Below are positions 24,519-36,618 of a stretch of DNA of 64,000 nt, piece after piece. Both the position numbers and the translations under genes were made by a program. The stretch is from Moniliella sp. 'wahieum' (Eukaryota > Basidiomycota > Moniliellomycetes > Moniliellales > Moniliellaceae). Under the pieces are notes generated by a model, which did not search any database, was not told where the DNA came from, and worked only from the letters and a program-made list of their open reading frames with translations. Location of the stretch: contig RSEE01000001.1 in assembly GCA_003971905.1 (NCBI GenBank), positions 744,001 through 808,000 on the forward strand, given 5' to 3'. Each line of letters opens with the position of its first letter. Position 1 is the stretch's first letter.

Positions 24519-26054
24519 CGCCCACCCCGCTCACCCCGCACAACCTCCCGCCCACCTCAAGCTGCTCTGTGTGAGCACGGTCGTCCCACCTTCCGATGGC
24601 AGACATGTCCTATCACTTCGTTTCCTTGCCCCCGTTTCGTCAATCTATTCGTCATCTGGATGCCCCCACTGTGGAAAAGGGTTGCTGTCAGATGGTATGC
24701 ATGTGCTCGATTGGGTCGGTGCTAGGCGGGCAATGTATATAGGAATGGCTGCCCACCACATAATAGCACCAGCGCACAGAAGCTGTACTTGCACTCGATT
24801 CGCTCGTCCTTGGCATATTCCAACAAGCGCGTCCACATACCTCCGTCCTGACTGCCGAATCAAGCAACGGCGAGAGATGACCTCGAGCAGGGCGACCAGC
24901 ATTCGCACCTGCTTCCAGGCGTAGTAGGCATGCCCGCGTCACACCCTCATTCGCTGGCACGAGGCATCAGGCCTTGCTGCGCCCGATATTGTAAAGCTTG
25001 ACCTGCAACCAGTGTGACATTCAAGTAAGAGCGCAGTCAATAGATAATGGCCGTGACAATCATGTTCCCTTGGACGCCAGGCATTACAACAGCAGCATCA
25101 AGGACCGATGCATCAACTATGGAAACGCAAGTAAATACGAGCAGAGTGGACAAGCCACGGCATGCAATTGCCAGCAACGTACAGGGAGGCATCAGAATTG
25201 GCCATCTCGCCTCCACGCCTCACGGCCCCCCGCAGCTCAGACGAGCACGCAGGAAATGGGACGAAGGGTGGCCAGGTCATCGGAAGGCGACATCGACCCC
25301 GAGAGGGGAAGGGCCTTTGCTCCTCACTGCTTAAGGGCGAGACGTACAAGAACCAAAGGATTCATCCTCTGCCCTGTAGTTTGTGGCTCAAAAATAGAGC
25401 TGGCCAGACTCGGAAGATAACTGTATGCACAGATTCTGCTGAGAATGGTCTTGGTTTGCAGACAGGGAGCGCCCACCACGCCTTTTATACCCTGCGGAGA
25501 CGCCAAAAAAAATGCTGCGGTCTGCGCTCAAAAATTGAGCACTAGGGTTTGCCCCCGTTTCTTTTCGCGCTGCCTCCACCTCCACTGCTGCCCCCAGTTC
25601 CGCTGGCGCAATTCTGGTGGAGGCAATGTGCTTCTCCGCCACACGCAGCGCTCAAATTCGGGCTTGTTAAACATTTCAGTACAAGCACACTTCCGCTGCC
25701 AGCACCAGCGGGGACATGCGATGTGACATGTGATGTGATGTATGTGTTTCATCGGGACAGCGTCTTCCAGCTTCATACCTGGGGCAGCTACGCCTCACTA
25801 CTGTTATACCCAACTCCTCATCCACCATCCACGTTAACTTCCCGCAATCACGTCTCTCTGCACGATGCACTGGTTCTGAGATCTGGAGGCTATAGTATCG
25901 ACCAGTGCCCACAAGACATGACAGATTGGTAAAGACATGATATTTACGCGACGTTGCAAAAGGTTCACACCTGCCCATCTGATAGGTCGAGATGGGAATG
26001 CCTTTCAACGCCGTTCAGCCCACAAGCGAGGCCGTGTTAACCCGCAACGCCACA
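24519..26054. other. Spacer with no recognisable gene
   Basis: Holds a GACATGC/GATGTGA heptamer array (25713–25740). A few short open frames on the minus strand (24645–25010) look mildly protein-like (LEYAKDERIECKY) but have no family match I can name. Confidence 0.4.
25713..25740. repeat. GACATGC/GATGTGA heptamer array
   Basis: Four in-phase units: GACATGC, GATGTGA, CATGTGA, TGTGATG. Confidence 0.7.
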
Positions 26055-27127
26055 CTAAAGCGCCGTGTTAACCTTGAGCGCGGCCTTCTGCTCTGCCGGC
26101 GTGCCAAACACATCAATGGGCCACGAGGGCTTGTAGAGGAAGGGGACGTTGTTGCGGCTCTCGCCATACTCCTTGATCAGTCCCGACACGGCATCAAACT
26201 CTTCGGGCGAGAGAGTGATCTGCTCAAAGTTGCTCTGGATGCGCGAGGGCGTGACACTCTTGACCAGCACATTGTATCCACGCTGGATACCCCAGGCAAT
26301 GAGGACCGCAGCGGGCGTGTGGTTGACGCGCTTGGCAATCGCCTCAATGCCAGCATTTTGCGTGAGCGGGGGCTTGCCAGCAACGTTGTTGCCCAGCGGG
26401 CTGTAAGCCGTGATGGCAATGTTCTTTGCCTTATGGTGGGCAACCAGCTCGTCCTGTTGCAGGAGCGGGTGCGCCTCAATCTGGTTGACAGCCGGGCGCT
26501 CCCCCGATGCCTTCTCCACCAGGTCCACCAGGTCGGTCGTGAAGTTCGACACGCCCACAGACTTGGCCTTCCCAGTCTTCTTGAGAGCCACGACCGCCTT
26601 CCACGTGTCGACCAACTTGATCGACTCGTCAATCAGGACCTCGTCCTGGTTGGTGGGGTTGCGAGGGAACAGTTCCTGAGGAGTCGTGTATTTGAACGAA
26701 ACCGGCCACTGATGAAACACAGGTGGTTAGCAAGCAGCATCCAACACGCCGAAGAGCCAAGGGCCCAAACAACGAGTCAAATAGCACGTACGTGGATCAG
26801 GTACAAGTCAAGGTAGCTCAACCCCAGCTCCTTGAGCGTCTCGTCGAGCGCGGGCTCCACCTGCTCCGGGGCGTGGCGGTTGTTCCAGAGCTTGGAGGTG
26901 ATGAAGAGGTCCTCGCGCTTGACAACGCCTTGGTCAAACAGTTCCTTGAGCGCCACGCCAATTTCCTCTTGGTTCTCATACACCTTAGCAAGGTCGAGGT
27001 GACGGTAACCAGCCTTGACAGCGAGCTTGCCCTCGCCTACCTGGCCGGGCTCCGCCAGCCAGGTGCCATAGCCCAAGGCGGGGATGGAGCGGCCATCATT
27101 GAGAGGGATCGACTTGCCGTAGGACAT
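26055..27127 (-). CDS. Aldo/keto reductase
   Basis: NADPH-dependent carbonyl reductase of the AKR fold. Exon 1 is 26792–27127 ([20 protein letters not shown]), exon 2 is 26055–26708, and the 83-nt intron 26709–26791 has GT–AG ends. The spliced product is 329 residues, normal for the family, with no frame break. The catalytic tetrad is present: Asp and Tyr in [12 protein letters not shown], Lys in ITSKLWN, His in LYLIHWP. Also visible are the signature [20 protein letters not shown] and the cofactor motif [13 protein letters not shown]. Substrate class cannot be read from sequence; related fungal enzymes reduce glycerol, xylose or aliphatic aldehydes. A TATA box lies about 80 bp upstream of the start, and a GC-rich island spans about 27300–27700. 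Confidence 0.95.
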
Positions 27128-27205
27128 TTTCGAGGTGCACGGGAGCGAGGGGGGCAGGGGAAGGGAAAGAGGGGGGTACGTCTGTTGGCAAGGCGGGGGC
27201 AGGCG

Positions 27206-27212
27206 TTTTATA
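27206..27212 (-). promoter_or_regulatory. TATA box of the aldo/keto reductase
   Basis: TATAAAA on the minus strand, about 80 bp upstream of the ATG at 27127. Confidence 0.6.
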
Positions 27213-29123
27213 TCAAGAAGGATGGGCTTTGCACTTGGCTCGTGCCGGGGTTAAGCTTGGAGCGCTATGCATCTTGCTCTTGCAGCGCGGCTCGTCAACG
27301 TCACCTAAGCTCCACACGGTCAGCGGCGGGGGGGCAGTGTGCACTGCACCGGCGCACGGGCCTCCATACGTGCTCTGTCGCAATCTGGGGTTGCCTTCGC
27401 AGCGGGCGGATGGCTGACGCACGTCGGCGGCGCGGCAGCACGCCGCTTGGGAGCTCGCAGGGATGGTGATGGATGATGTGCACGGGGCGCATCGGCTACT
27501 GCGCTGCTGCCCCGACGCAGAGCAGCGCATGAGCCGAATGCATGCTGCCCGCCGTGCTTGCTGGATGGGGCACGCAAGCGCACAAGCCATCTCCTGTGGG
27601 GCACTGGGCGGGCGGCCGTGCGCTCATCGCGCCACCCACGTTCCGGCGGCTCCACCCCCGCCATCCCTGCCACCCAGCCGCCCGGGCGCGAAACACGTCA
27701 TGCAGTGTGTGCAACGTGTGCTAGAGGAATCTCGAGGCAAGGCCACCGCTAAGCGGCAATAAAGCCTCCACACGCCGCCTGTGTGTGCGTCAGCGCAAAA
27801 AGCCCCAACAGGCAGCTCTCCTGAGATATGTAAGGCGTAATCCGACCTTCCCACCGTCAGTCGGTCCTGCAGTCCTGGGCCCATCCTGCTACTATGGTCT
27901 TACGCGCACTCGTGGTCCATCCTTTAGTGCCTGTCAGAGCAACCGCCGATCGAAGCAAAACCAAGGCCGCGCTCGGCATAGGCTCTGTGCCTGACTCCCT
28001 CTCTCGCTGACAGTAGGGCAGGACCATATGTCCCAATGCCATCCAGATGAGAGGCAGCATCTCGCCCCGTCGCAGCAGGCAAAAGCCAAATAGCAAAAGT
28101 GCCGCCTAAGGTTCAGGAGTTCCTCCCGTCCAAAGGTAGATAAGCGAGAGGGTGGGGGTGAGAGTGAGGACGAGGGCGAGGTTAGTGACTCTGCGCTTGA
28201 GTGCTGTCCAATCCACCGTTGCATGTTGAAGGTCGTTGTGCATCTATCGGACTTGTTAGCTTCATTGCCTCTTGGCAGCTGAGGTCAGATTAGTGTGTGT
28301 TCATACTATACCACAAGCCCGCCACGGCCGCGGAACGGCGTATAGTGCGTCCCAGCCGCGCCTCACGACCGTGTAAAGTGGGTGTGTCATGTGGTCGTGG
28401 TAGGTGCCACTCCAAAACGCATAGGAGCCACTGGGGTACTAGAAAAGAGTACAACAAAGACCCCCTTAGCAAGATGCCATCAATGTGACTGTATCATTAT
28501 GTGGAAGGGGAAGGGTGCCCGGTATACGCAGAGGAAACTACTAAGAGCTGTGTACGTTTCCACACAGGAACGCATTCCACTGCAAACGCGCCCCAGCCAT
28601 TCCAAGGAAGCACCCCTACTTGAAAACACCCACAGAGCCACCAGAGACAAACAAAACCGCGTATCGAGAGACGTAGCGAATTTAGCCCCCTTTTAGACCA
28701 TCCCACTCATGACTCCATCGTCCTCGTCGGTGCTTAAAGCAAACGCCCCAAGGGGGCAACATCAGTGTAAAGTTGCTTGGGCTTTTCGTGCCTGCTTTTG
28801 CCCGGGAACGGCAGAAATCGGTACATGATCCACAAAAACAATCCTGCCGAATCCTCTTGTTGTCGATCGACGTCCAACACATGTAACGCCCTTTCAGTAT
28901 TGTTGGAGCATCTACTGTTGGTGCGGTTTATTGGGTTGAAGCTTGATGACACAATGTTCCAACAAGCCGGCCTAACGACGGATAGATGGGCACCACGAGG
29001 TGAAAAGGGCACTGACATGTACGGGGTCATAGTTGATTGGATACAGCAAGAGGAACTCCTTGGGGGCATTGCATTCGTGCCGTCTATCTCCCCGCCAAGG
29101 GTCGTTTTGTTCTAGGTAAAAAG
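27213..29123. other. Spacer with GC-rich island
   Basis: The part 27300–27700 is GC-rich and lies upstream of the aldo/keto reductase. The rest, up to the tRNA, has no recognisable gene; open frames are short and unlike any family. Confidence 0.5.
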
Positions 29124-29218
29124 TGACTTCGCCCGGGATCGAACCAAGGACCTTATCCGTGAACATAGGCACAAGGCCGGTGTTAAGGATACGTGATAAC
29201 CAACTACACCACGATGCC
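29124..29218 (-). tRNA. tRNA-Val (AAC) with a 21-nt intron
   Basis: Read on the minus strand: acceptor GGCATCG pairs with CGAAGTC (one A–A mismatch at the fourth pair), discriminator A. D-arm GTG…CAC; anticodon stem TATCC/GGATA with loop TTAACAC (anticodon AAC, decoding GTT and, as inosine, GTC/GTA). Variable loop AGGTC; T-arm CTTGG–TTCGATC–CCGGG. An intron of about 21 nt sits one base 3' of the anticodon, the canonical nuclear position. Without it the tRNA is 74 nt. GTGTAGTTGG and GGTTCGATCC form the A and B boxes of the internal pol III promoter. Confidence 0.93.
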
Positions 29219-29608
29219 GTATGACCTACCTTTAGGAACATGTCTTTCCACGTCTATCCCTTGCCTCGGTTGGGCTTGCGTGCTGTGGCAGCGTTTCAAC
29301 GCTCCTGTTTGCATATCTCGGCTTGTTCGTTTTGCACTGTCTGTGGTGTGCTTGTCCACGGGCAGCCTCAGCTATACACGCTCCTGCCTGGCACAGAAAG
29401 ATGCCCACATAAGAAAGGGTTCTAAAGGAGAGGGTCCATTGAATTGCAGGTATAATGATCGTTTTGCTTTTTGTCTGCAACACGGCGCCGTCATGCACAG
29501 AAACACAGAGAGAGAACGAGGACCGGCACTAGGTCCTTAAAGCCCCAAGAGCAGGAAAAGAAAAGCGTGCAGAAAGGAGAGCAAGGGAGAGTGCACAGAA
29601 GATGAGCG
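29219..29608. other. Short spacer
   Basis: Region between tRNA-Val and the 3' end of the lyase gene; nothing recognised. Confidence 0.5.
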
Positions 29609-31879
29609 TTAGTCGTGACTGGTCAGCGACCAGTCGTCCAGTGCCACGCGCTTGGGCACCTTCGTGTCGCTGGAGCCGAGGTCGTCCCACTGGGGCTGCC
29701 ACCAGGTTGTCACTGTCTGGTCCTTGCCGGGCTTGAGGGTAACGGTGATGGTCGTGACACCCTCGTTGGAGGGGTTGTTGAAAGTGTTGGAGTAAGCCGC
29801 GCCTTGGCCGGCCGGAGTGTGGACGCGGAACTTGGCGTCGGAAGGAGACAGAACGACAGCTTGAGTGTCTTCTTGGGGACCGAGATGGGTAGGTCGATGG
29901 CCGCGTTGGGGTCGTTGATGGTATCAATGGTCAATGTGGCGGTCTTGGCATCGGCCGAAAGGGCGACAGTGGCATTGGTTTGCACGCGCCATTGCACACG
30001 GCTGGACCCCACCGAGCTAGCAATCTCATCTTGCTGCAGCACTTGGCGACGGCCATTGAGAGGGAATGCCGCGCTTGACAGAGCCTTCGGTAGCGTTGTA
30101 CAAAGTGCTCAGATCCGTCACAAAAATGCCGTGTCTGCCGTGGTGGGCTTATAATCGATCGCGCCCGATTGCTTGGCTGAGCGGGCCGAACCAAAGCGGG
30201 ACGTCGGGGTGCCATCCACGTTCTGGTCTTTCCCGTCGACCAACAAGGTGTTTTGTCCGGCGGTGCGCTTGCGGAAGTAGGTCCAACGCTGGCTCTTTTG
30301 CGCCTCGGAGCTAAAGTAGCCAGGCGAAAGGTACTGGGCCGAGCCAAACTCACCCGCCCACCGCGTACCGAGGGCATCAATGACAAAGTCACCACCGTCG
30401 AGGTCACCATGCGTTTGGTGGCCTGTCAACTTGGATGCCTTCATTCCGATAAAGAGACCGTTAAAGTCGGTCCAGGAGGAGCGCATGCTCATCCAATTTC
30501 CCGCACCATTCGACTTGGAAAAGTAGTGGTCCAGGCCCTTTCCGTTCCAGTACGCACCCTTGGCCGTTTCGTCATACCAGAACAGCGCCAGCGGGTCGCC
30601 CATTGCATCGGCACGATCACGTTGGTACAGGGTGAAGACGGGGTGGCGGTACTGCTTGCCCCACCAGAGCATGCCGTTGGCGTTGGTCGAGTACTTGTTG
30701 GGGCCGTGGTCGCCGTATGCAAAGAGACCCGCGTTGCCACCAACGTACATGTGGAAGTTGCCCGTGCGCCAAAAGCGGGTGCTCAGGCCTTGGTTGGATC
30801 CGTAGCAGAGATGAGTGCCGACTCGGCGCGCGCAGCGGCGTTCGTGCCAAAGTACCAATAGTTGGGTGTTTCGGTCCAAGTGCCATCGGCATAGGGGCCT
30901 TGGAAGCAGTTGTCTTTGATGTTGCCCAGTGCCGAGTTGTACACACTGGATGCCGTCTGATGAGGGTCATCCCCGTCATCGCCCCGGATGGCCAGCGCAC
31001 CAAGCAGCATGCCCGCGTTCGACACACAGTTCCAGTTGCCAGAGCCATTGGAGTCGGTTGTCCACAGCCAGTAGCCATGTCACCATTGTACGCCTTCTTG
31101 CCCGGCTTGAGGCCGAGGGAGATGATGCTCCAGCGAATCGCCTTGCGCTGGTTCGGAGTCCAAACATCGTACAGCCAATCATAGCCAATCGCGAACGCTG
31201 TTGTCATCTCGGCCGTGTCAAGAAAGTGGGCAGGGTTCCAGTGTTGGTCTGGCAAGGGCGATGGGCCTTGGCCAAAGGGCTGGGAGGTGTTGCCGGCCGC
31301 AACATGCAGCTCGCGCCAAACACGTTTGCTCCACTTGGTGTCCTTGGTCAGACGGTAGACATAGGCCCAGGCGCGCACGCGCTGTTGCACCTGTCGCGCC
31401 CATCGAGGACGCCCGAGCCGGTGTAGCCGCCATCAATGGAATAGTTGGTAGGTGCCAGCGAGTACCACGCGGTCGCGTTAGCAAAGACAGAGGCGTTCAT
31501 GGCCTGGAGATAGGGGTCGGAGGCGATACGGTCAGGGAGACAGTCCCACATGTAGCCGGGGGCGATGAGGCGCGGGTGGGACCGAAGATGGTCAGCCGAC
31601 AAGCCCGAGGACGAATCGTGGCACTGAACGGAGGGGCTGCCGTTGCCTGAAGGGGCGGAGGTGTCGATGCCGTGCTTGAAGAGCGGATTGCCATAAGGAT
31701 CCGTGCCGTCATAATCGAGGCTGGCCGAAACGGCGGCGGCGTGGTGCTTACGGGCGCGGTTGGGGGCGAGCAGGCTGTCGATGTCGTCGTGGGTGCGGGG
31801 GACGCGGGCCAAGCTGGCGGCAGCCTGGCCGCGCGAAGGCGGCGGCGGCCAGGGCGGTAGCCACGGCGACGCTGCGCAT
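29609..31879 (-). CDS. Secreted heparinase II/III-type polysaccharide lyase
   Basis: Members of this fold (alginate-lyase-like helical toroid followed by the Hepar_II_III beta-sandwich) cleave uronic-acid polysaccharides by beta-elimination; the fungal substrate is not known. From ATG 31879 a signal peptide reads MRSVAVATALAAAAFA. The toroid follows: RLIAPGYMWDCLPDRI, QQRVRAWAYVYRLTKDTKWS, HFLDTAEMTTAFAIGYDWLY, ADGTWTETPNYWYFGTNA, NFHMYVGGNAGLFAYGDHGP (tandem aromatic/His motifs). The C-terminal sandwich has GNWMSMRSSWTDFNGLFIGM, HQTHGDLDGGDFVIDALGTR and WAGEFG, the conserved H–D–D–G–F block, and the gene ends DDWSLTSHD at 29609. Frame breaks occur near 31850, 31390, 31060, 30790, 30085 and 29840. 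Total length fits the family (about 750 residues). Confidence 0.85.
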
Positions 31880-33745
31880 GCTGGGCGGAACGAGTGTGGG
31901 GGTGGGACGGGAGAGAGAGGGTGTGTGGGGGCGCAGCGGACGGGAGCAGCGGTTCTTTTTGTAGAGCGGCGCGGCCAGCGGGCAGGAGTACTGGGCGAGT
32001 CTGTCTGGGCGCAGGAGACAGCCTGAGCGCGTAAGCATTCAATATGCAGTGCCACAACGAATCACTTTAACCACTAAGCATGAATCCCCCGGGCACGGCC
32101 GCTGTAAGGCCCAAGGCGCTGGAAAAGGCCGCGGCGGCGCGGTGGTGGCGCATGGCCAGGGTGCAGGCTGTGCCGCCCACGCACTGCCTGGCACTCCCCC
32201 CGGCATGCCGCGCGTCGCCGGCAGCGGAATGGAGGCGACGCGCCCCGTGCCTGTGCCCAGCAGAGCGCCACACGCGCCGCCAGGGGCCGTCGGCCGGGCG
32301 ATCGGCAGGCGCTGCGATCGGAGCTGCTGCGCCAGTGCGCCGTCTCAGCTGCCCCCCCCGTCCCTCTCGCCCCAGCCGGGCGCTGGCACGATCGTCGCAG
32401 CTGCCAGGCACCCCGCCCGTGTAAGACGCCCGGCCGACCACCGAGCGGGCCAGTGGTGCGGTACACTCGTCCAGTGCGGCAGCGCCTGAGGTACCGCCGG
32501 CTGGGTGCCGTGTGGCCTGTGTAGCCTGGTGTGGCTTTGTTGCGATGCCGAGGCAGTCAGACTGGCGACAAGTACGGTCTGTGGCAGAGAGAAGTCTGTT
32601 ACATTGCGATTGGTCGCTTCCCCAGGCTCCGACCAGGACCAAGCGTCCACCCCGTGTCAAGGAGGGACGTATCCCGCGCCCACCACAAGGTTGCATTGCT
32701 GAAGTCGCCCCAGAAAGATATCAGGCAAATGTCGTGTTGGGAGTATCGTCGTTTGCGTGAGAAGCAAGGATCAAGCTAGTGGTCCACGTACGCCGAGCTC
32801 GGCAACGCAGAAAGACGCCAGGCCTTCTTCTTCCACAGCTTGATAAGAACGACAACCGAATGATTTGGTGGAGAAGAAAGGACAATGTTTCTCGTCGCGT
32901 CTTGGAACTGTCCGGCCTGCTCGTATGGTTTCGCCGGACACCTGTCTCCCTCCCTGACCCGGAGTGGGGAACAGAGTCCAAGGCGAGCATGTTGAGCTAG
33001 GTGGCTCGTGCTTTGGCCAATGTCCCTTCAGTTCCTCCTCAGGCCTAGGAGTTCCGCTGTTTTCTCTCTCCTGTTTTCCTCCTTGTCCTGCAGCTTAGCC
33101 CCTGATGGCGACTCGCTGCTTGATGTTCCTCTGTAGGCATTGCTGGTTGCCACACCACCACCAGTGCGATTGCATCACCCTCGAGGACCATCAGGACTCC
33201 AGGTCTCATCAGAGCAGCCGTATCGGGACACCACTACTTGAACAACATCGGACAACCCCTCGTCCTCCCTCGACATGAGGAGATGCTTCTGCACTCGCAG
33301 CCAAGAGCGTAGTAAGGGGTAGTGTCACGGGCCGATACCCCTAGCAGCCACCGGAACATTTCCTTGACACCGCTGCTGCTTATCGCACGCTCTCGGCTTC
33401 TAACCGGCGGTGATTGAGGTGGTCCGCCGCGCGATCGCGCCCGATTTACCTTCAACCCATGTGGTCTCCCAACAAACACAGCTTGGCCGCTTGCCTATCG
33501 TTTAGCTCGCGGGCCTTTGCTTGCCTATTAAAGACCCGCTCTGTACTAAGAATGCATTAGGGGGAAGCGACCAATCTTCTTGTCCTACGTCCCCCCCAAT
33601 TGGCCTCGCTTGGCCTCAACTTGGAAACGCTACCGCTAGCAAGGCAAGAGGGGCGACACCTTTTTCAGTGCGAAGCTCGTGCTTCGGGCCAACGTCTCGT
33701 CCATTGCCCGACGAGCCGAGAGGGCTGACTCCTTCTCGGTCCACG
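31880..33745. other. GC-rich lyase promoter region, then retroelement flank
   Basis: The part 32090–32500 is strongly GC-rich and lies upstream of the lyase. From 32537 a 58-bp segment is repeated on the far side of the retroelement relic. Between 32600 and 33745 no domain is recognisable; it may be further element remnant. Confidence 0.45.
32537..32594. repeat. Direct repeat copy A flanking the retroelement relic
   Basis: About 58 bp starting TTGTTGCGATG and ending GCAGAGAGAAG. It is roughly 85–90% identical by eye and in the same orientation as 35364–35424. Probably a decayed piece of a long terminal repeat. Confidence 0.6.
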
Positions 33746-35279
33746 TCAGACAACGTTGTCTTCGCTCAGGAGGCCACGTCGTTTGATGCAGGGTGCACAA
33801 GGCGACGGCCGAAGAAGATCTCTTCGGGGACACCATGCGCACGGGGAGAAGTTGCGGTTCCCCCCGGAGCAAATGCGGTCGAGAAGCAAGTCAATGCCCA
33901 GCCGGGGGCGCGGGAGGATAGACACGTTCACCATATGGGTCGAGATCGCAATGCGTATTTGCTCCTTCATCGTCTTCGCCCTAGTTTCAGGCATATTAGC
34001 GCCAGAGTTGGATGGCGTGGAATAGACCGGGGTAATGCCATACGACTGGAAGAACTGCTGCAACTCTGGAGAGGTCAAGCTGGTGGCAGTGTCCACGGTG
34101 ATCGTCCTAGGTGGGCCGAACGGCTTGATCCATGTGCAATACAACGCCTCAATGACCGATCCAGACTTCATGTCCGGCATCAGACCCGCAGTAAGAAACC
34201 GAGAAGATTGGTCCCTGATGACCAGGAAATTCTGAACGCACCCGTCAGGGACGAGGTCACCGATGTATCCAAATTCGAGATTTAGATGCAAGCCAACATC
34301 CGCCCACTCCCTGTGTCCGAGACCAGCGGAGGAGCGACGCGGCGGGCGGTGGTGGCGTGGGGTGCCCTTCTTAGCCTTCTTCTTAGTGGCGGCACTCGAA
34401 CCCGGTGCACCGGAAACAAGAACAGCACTACTGGCAGACCGGTGATCCAAGACGTAGCGCCTTGCGCATGCGAAGTAGTCCATCCGCTTGGTAGCGAGAT
34501 ACTCCAAGGCGGAGGCGGGTGTGTTCCCGTCGCGGGTAGCAGCAGCCAACAGCCTGTCCGAATCACGGTCCTCAAAGCGGCTGATGATGGCATCAATGAC
34601 GTTATCAGACGTGTCCGTAAACGGCGTGTGAAGCATGCCAAGGAGCTCGAGATCGTTCCGGGCCTCACGCAGGGCCATGTCCAGCGGCATATGATTGTAA
34701 CGGGTGCCGCTGGCGATGTGCAAGCGCAAATCACGCATGGCACGGTCCCGCGGATAAGCCGTCTTGAGGGCGTCTTGCAGGTCAGACCAACCGTTAGCCT
34801 TCATGGAGTATGTGTGCGCAGCACCCTCCAGAAGGTGGCGCAGCGCGAACTTGATGTGATCCAGGAACTCGGCCGCCTCGGTGGAGTGGGATCGAGATCC
34901 GCTGGCAGATCTTTCTCCGCCTCCTCATCCAGAACCCGGAGCCATTCGTCAAGACGCCACGGCTCCGAACCATCGAAGACGTTAAGAACGCTGCTCAGCG
35001 CAGTGGGGGCGGTTAGGCGTGCCTGCTGAATGTGCGCCTTGGCAAGGGAAGCACGAAGCACGGCGAGCTGCTCGTCAAAACGGCGGCGATCGTCCTCCCG
35101 TGCTGACGATCTTCCTCGCGCTGTGCACGGAGTTCGGCTAGGGTCGAGGCCATAGTATCCTCGAGGTGTTCGACGCGAGCTTTCGTGGTACGGGCAGCGG
35201 GTTCTTGTGATGCCTGGTGGGCAGCGTAACGAACCTCGCGTTCGGCAGCATGGGTTTCCGGAGCAGAAGTTGCGGCCAT
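33746..35279 (-). mobile_element. LTR-retrotransposon relic: gag joined to integrase, protease and reverse transcriptase missing
   Basis: On the minus strand a gag-like frame starts at 35279 (MAATSAPETHAAEREVRYAA) with a coiled-coil-like VEHLEDTMASTLAELRAQRE. It continues in another frame (RFDEQLAVLRASLAKAHIQQ, GSEPWRLDEWLRVLD) and then in a 352-codon frame from 34804 (MKANGWSDLQDALKTAYPRD, a retrotransposon gag capsid-type helix bundle). That last frame passes directly into an integrase core: FLVIRDQSSRFLTAG with the first Asp, PRTITVDTATSL with the second Asp, and GANMPETRAKTM with the Glu 35 positions later (34 residues between), the DDE spacing of retroviral-type integrases. No protease, reverse transcriptase or RNase H lies between, so the copy is an internal deletion derivative and cannot move by itself. 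Gypsy-like affiliation is likely but unproven. Confidence 0.8.
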
Positions 35280-35346
35280 TGGGAATGATGGTACTTTTGA
35301 AGGAAAGGAAGAGGGTGGGTGGGTTCAATTCAGAGAATTCGGGAAG

Positions 35347-35538
35347 ACCTTTTGGCTTCAATCTTGTTGCGATGGCCGAGGCAGTCGGACTGGCGTCAAA
35401 GTACAGTCTGTCGGCAGAGAGAAGCACCGGGAATCAAGGCGAGGGGCAGAGAGGGAAGCAGCGAGTTACGCGAGGAGTCGAGAGGGCACGAAGCCGAGTA
35501 GGAGTCAGGGCCTCAGAGGGTAATTGAAGCCAAAAGGT
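35347..35538. repeat. 192-bp segment bounded by perfect 16-bp inverted repeats
   Basis: ACCTTTTGGCTTCAAT at 35347–35362 and its exact reverse complement at 35523–35538. Direct repeat copy B lies inside. It may be a small element of its own or part of an LTR. Confidence 0.7.
35364..35424. repeat. Direct repeat copy B flanking the retroelement relic
   Basis: About 61 bp, same orientation as 32537–32594 and sharing GAGGCAGTC, GACTGGCG and GGCAGAGAGAAG. It lies just upstream of the gag start. Confidence 0.6.
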
Positions 35539-35615
35539 GGGACAAGGAGATAAGCAACGGAGGCCGTGGAGCGCGTTGAGCTCGTTATTTCCTAACCCCA
35601 AGCCTCAACCCCCTC

Positions 35616-35636
35616 GATGATCGATGATCAGCGCTC
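35616..35636. repeat. GATGATC heptamer array
   Basis: GATGATC, GATGATC, then AGCGCTC in the same 7-bp phase. Confidence 0.75.
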
Positions 35637-36618
35637 AGCCCACCACGTGAATTGGCCGCCCCAACCCAAAATGCTACCACCCCCAAACCTCGTCGGCCGG
35701 TGATCATAGTGACCGGTGACAGCTTAGCGTCACATGTCCCACATCACTAGCTCATCACCGCACACTGGTTGCGCCAGCCCTGGGCGATCGATGGGTAGGT
35801 AAGGGTATAGCCTTGTGTAGCTGTTGTAGTAGAGGGCATATACTTGCCTGCACCCATTGAAGCGTTCTCCCCAGTGTTGAACAGCTTCCTCCTCGATCCT
35901 ATCAACGCCGAACATATGAGCACTGCAATCTATACGGAAGGTGCAGGAGGCTCTCCGCCAGGGATCTGCGGCGCGAAGCAAGTGCTTCATGCAGTTTGTT
36001 CCACCGCGCGCGTTCTTTCTATTCACAATAATTCCCACCTCTTCATTGAAAGGTGCCGCCACGAAACCTGCAACAGCTCCAAGTCCTTCTTCTTTGCCAA
36101 CGGAAGCGAAATGAGGTTTTCTCCTCTCGTCGTCCCATTCAAGATCAAAGAAAAGCGATCAAGAATGACATTCATGCCTCGGGAGGGCCGCACTGTGCCG
36201 AGGTAGCGAACCGCCTACCGTGGGTGTTTATGGCCGAGTTTGTTGCCAATGATGCGTCCCATCATCGAGCACCTAGACATGGCTTGATTCGGTGAAGCTT
36301 GTTGGCAGCTTTGACGATAGGAGGATCTCAATCCTGGCCGTCTGCTCTTCCTGCCTCGGACTCATTCAGTAGGGAAGACTGGTGCCACCTCGACATCATT
36401 TGTTCGTCCCCAAGCAGAACCCAGCGCTGTGTGGCAGATGCCTGGGGCTCTATGCTCCTCCATTTGGATTGGAACAGGGGTTGAAAGGTTTGGAGAACTC
36501 GTTTGCAGTGCTTGATGAGGATCTTGAGTTGGGACGTCTTTTTTGAAGGAGTCCTGGCGAAACAATTCGCCCGGTAGCGAGACTGAAGGAATAATTGGCA
36601 GCAAAACTAATAAAAGTC

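Larger units (their letters stand above)
35280..36618. other. Retroelement flank and spacer before tRNA-Ile
   Basis: Contains direct repeat copy B, a 16-bp inverted repeat pair and a GATGATC heptamer array. Between 35700 and 36600 no gene is recognised; short frames have no family resemblance. Confidence 0.45.
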
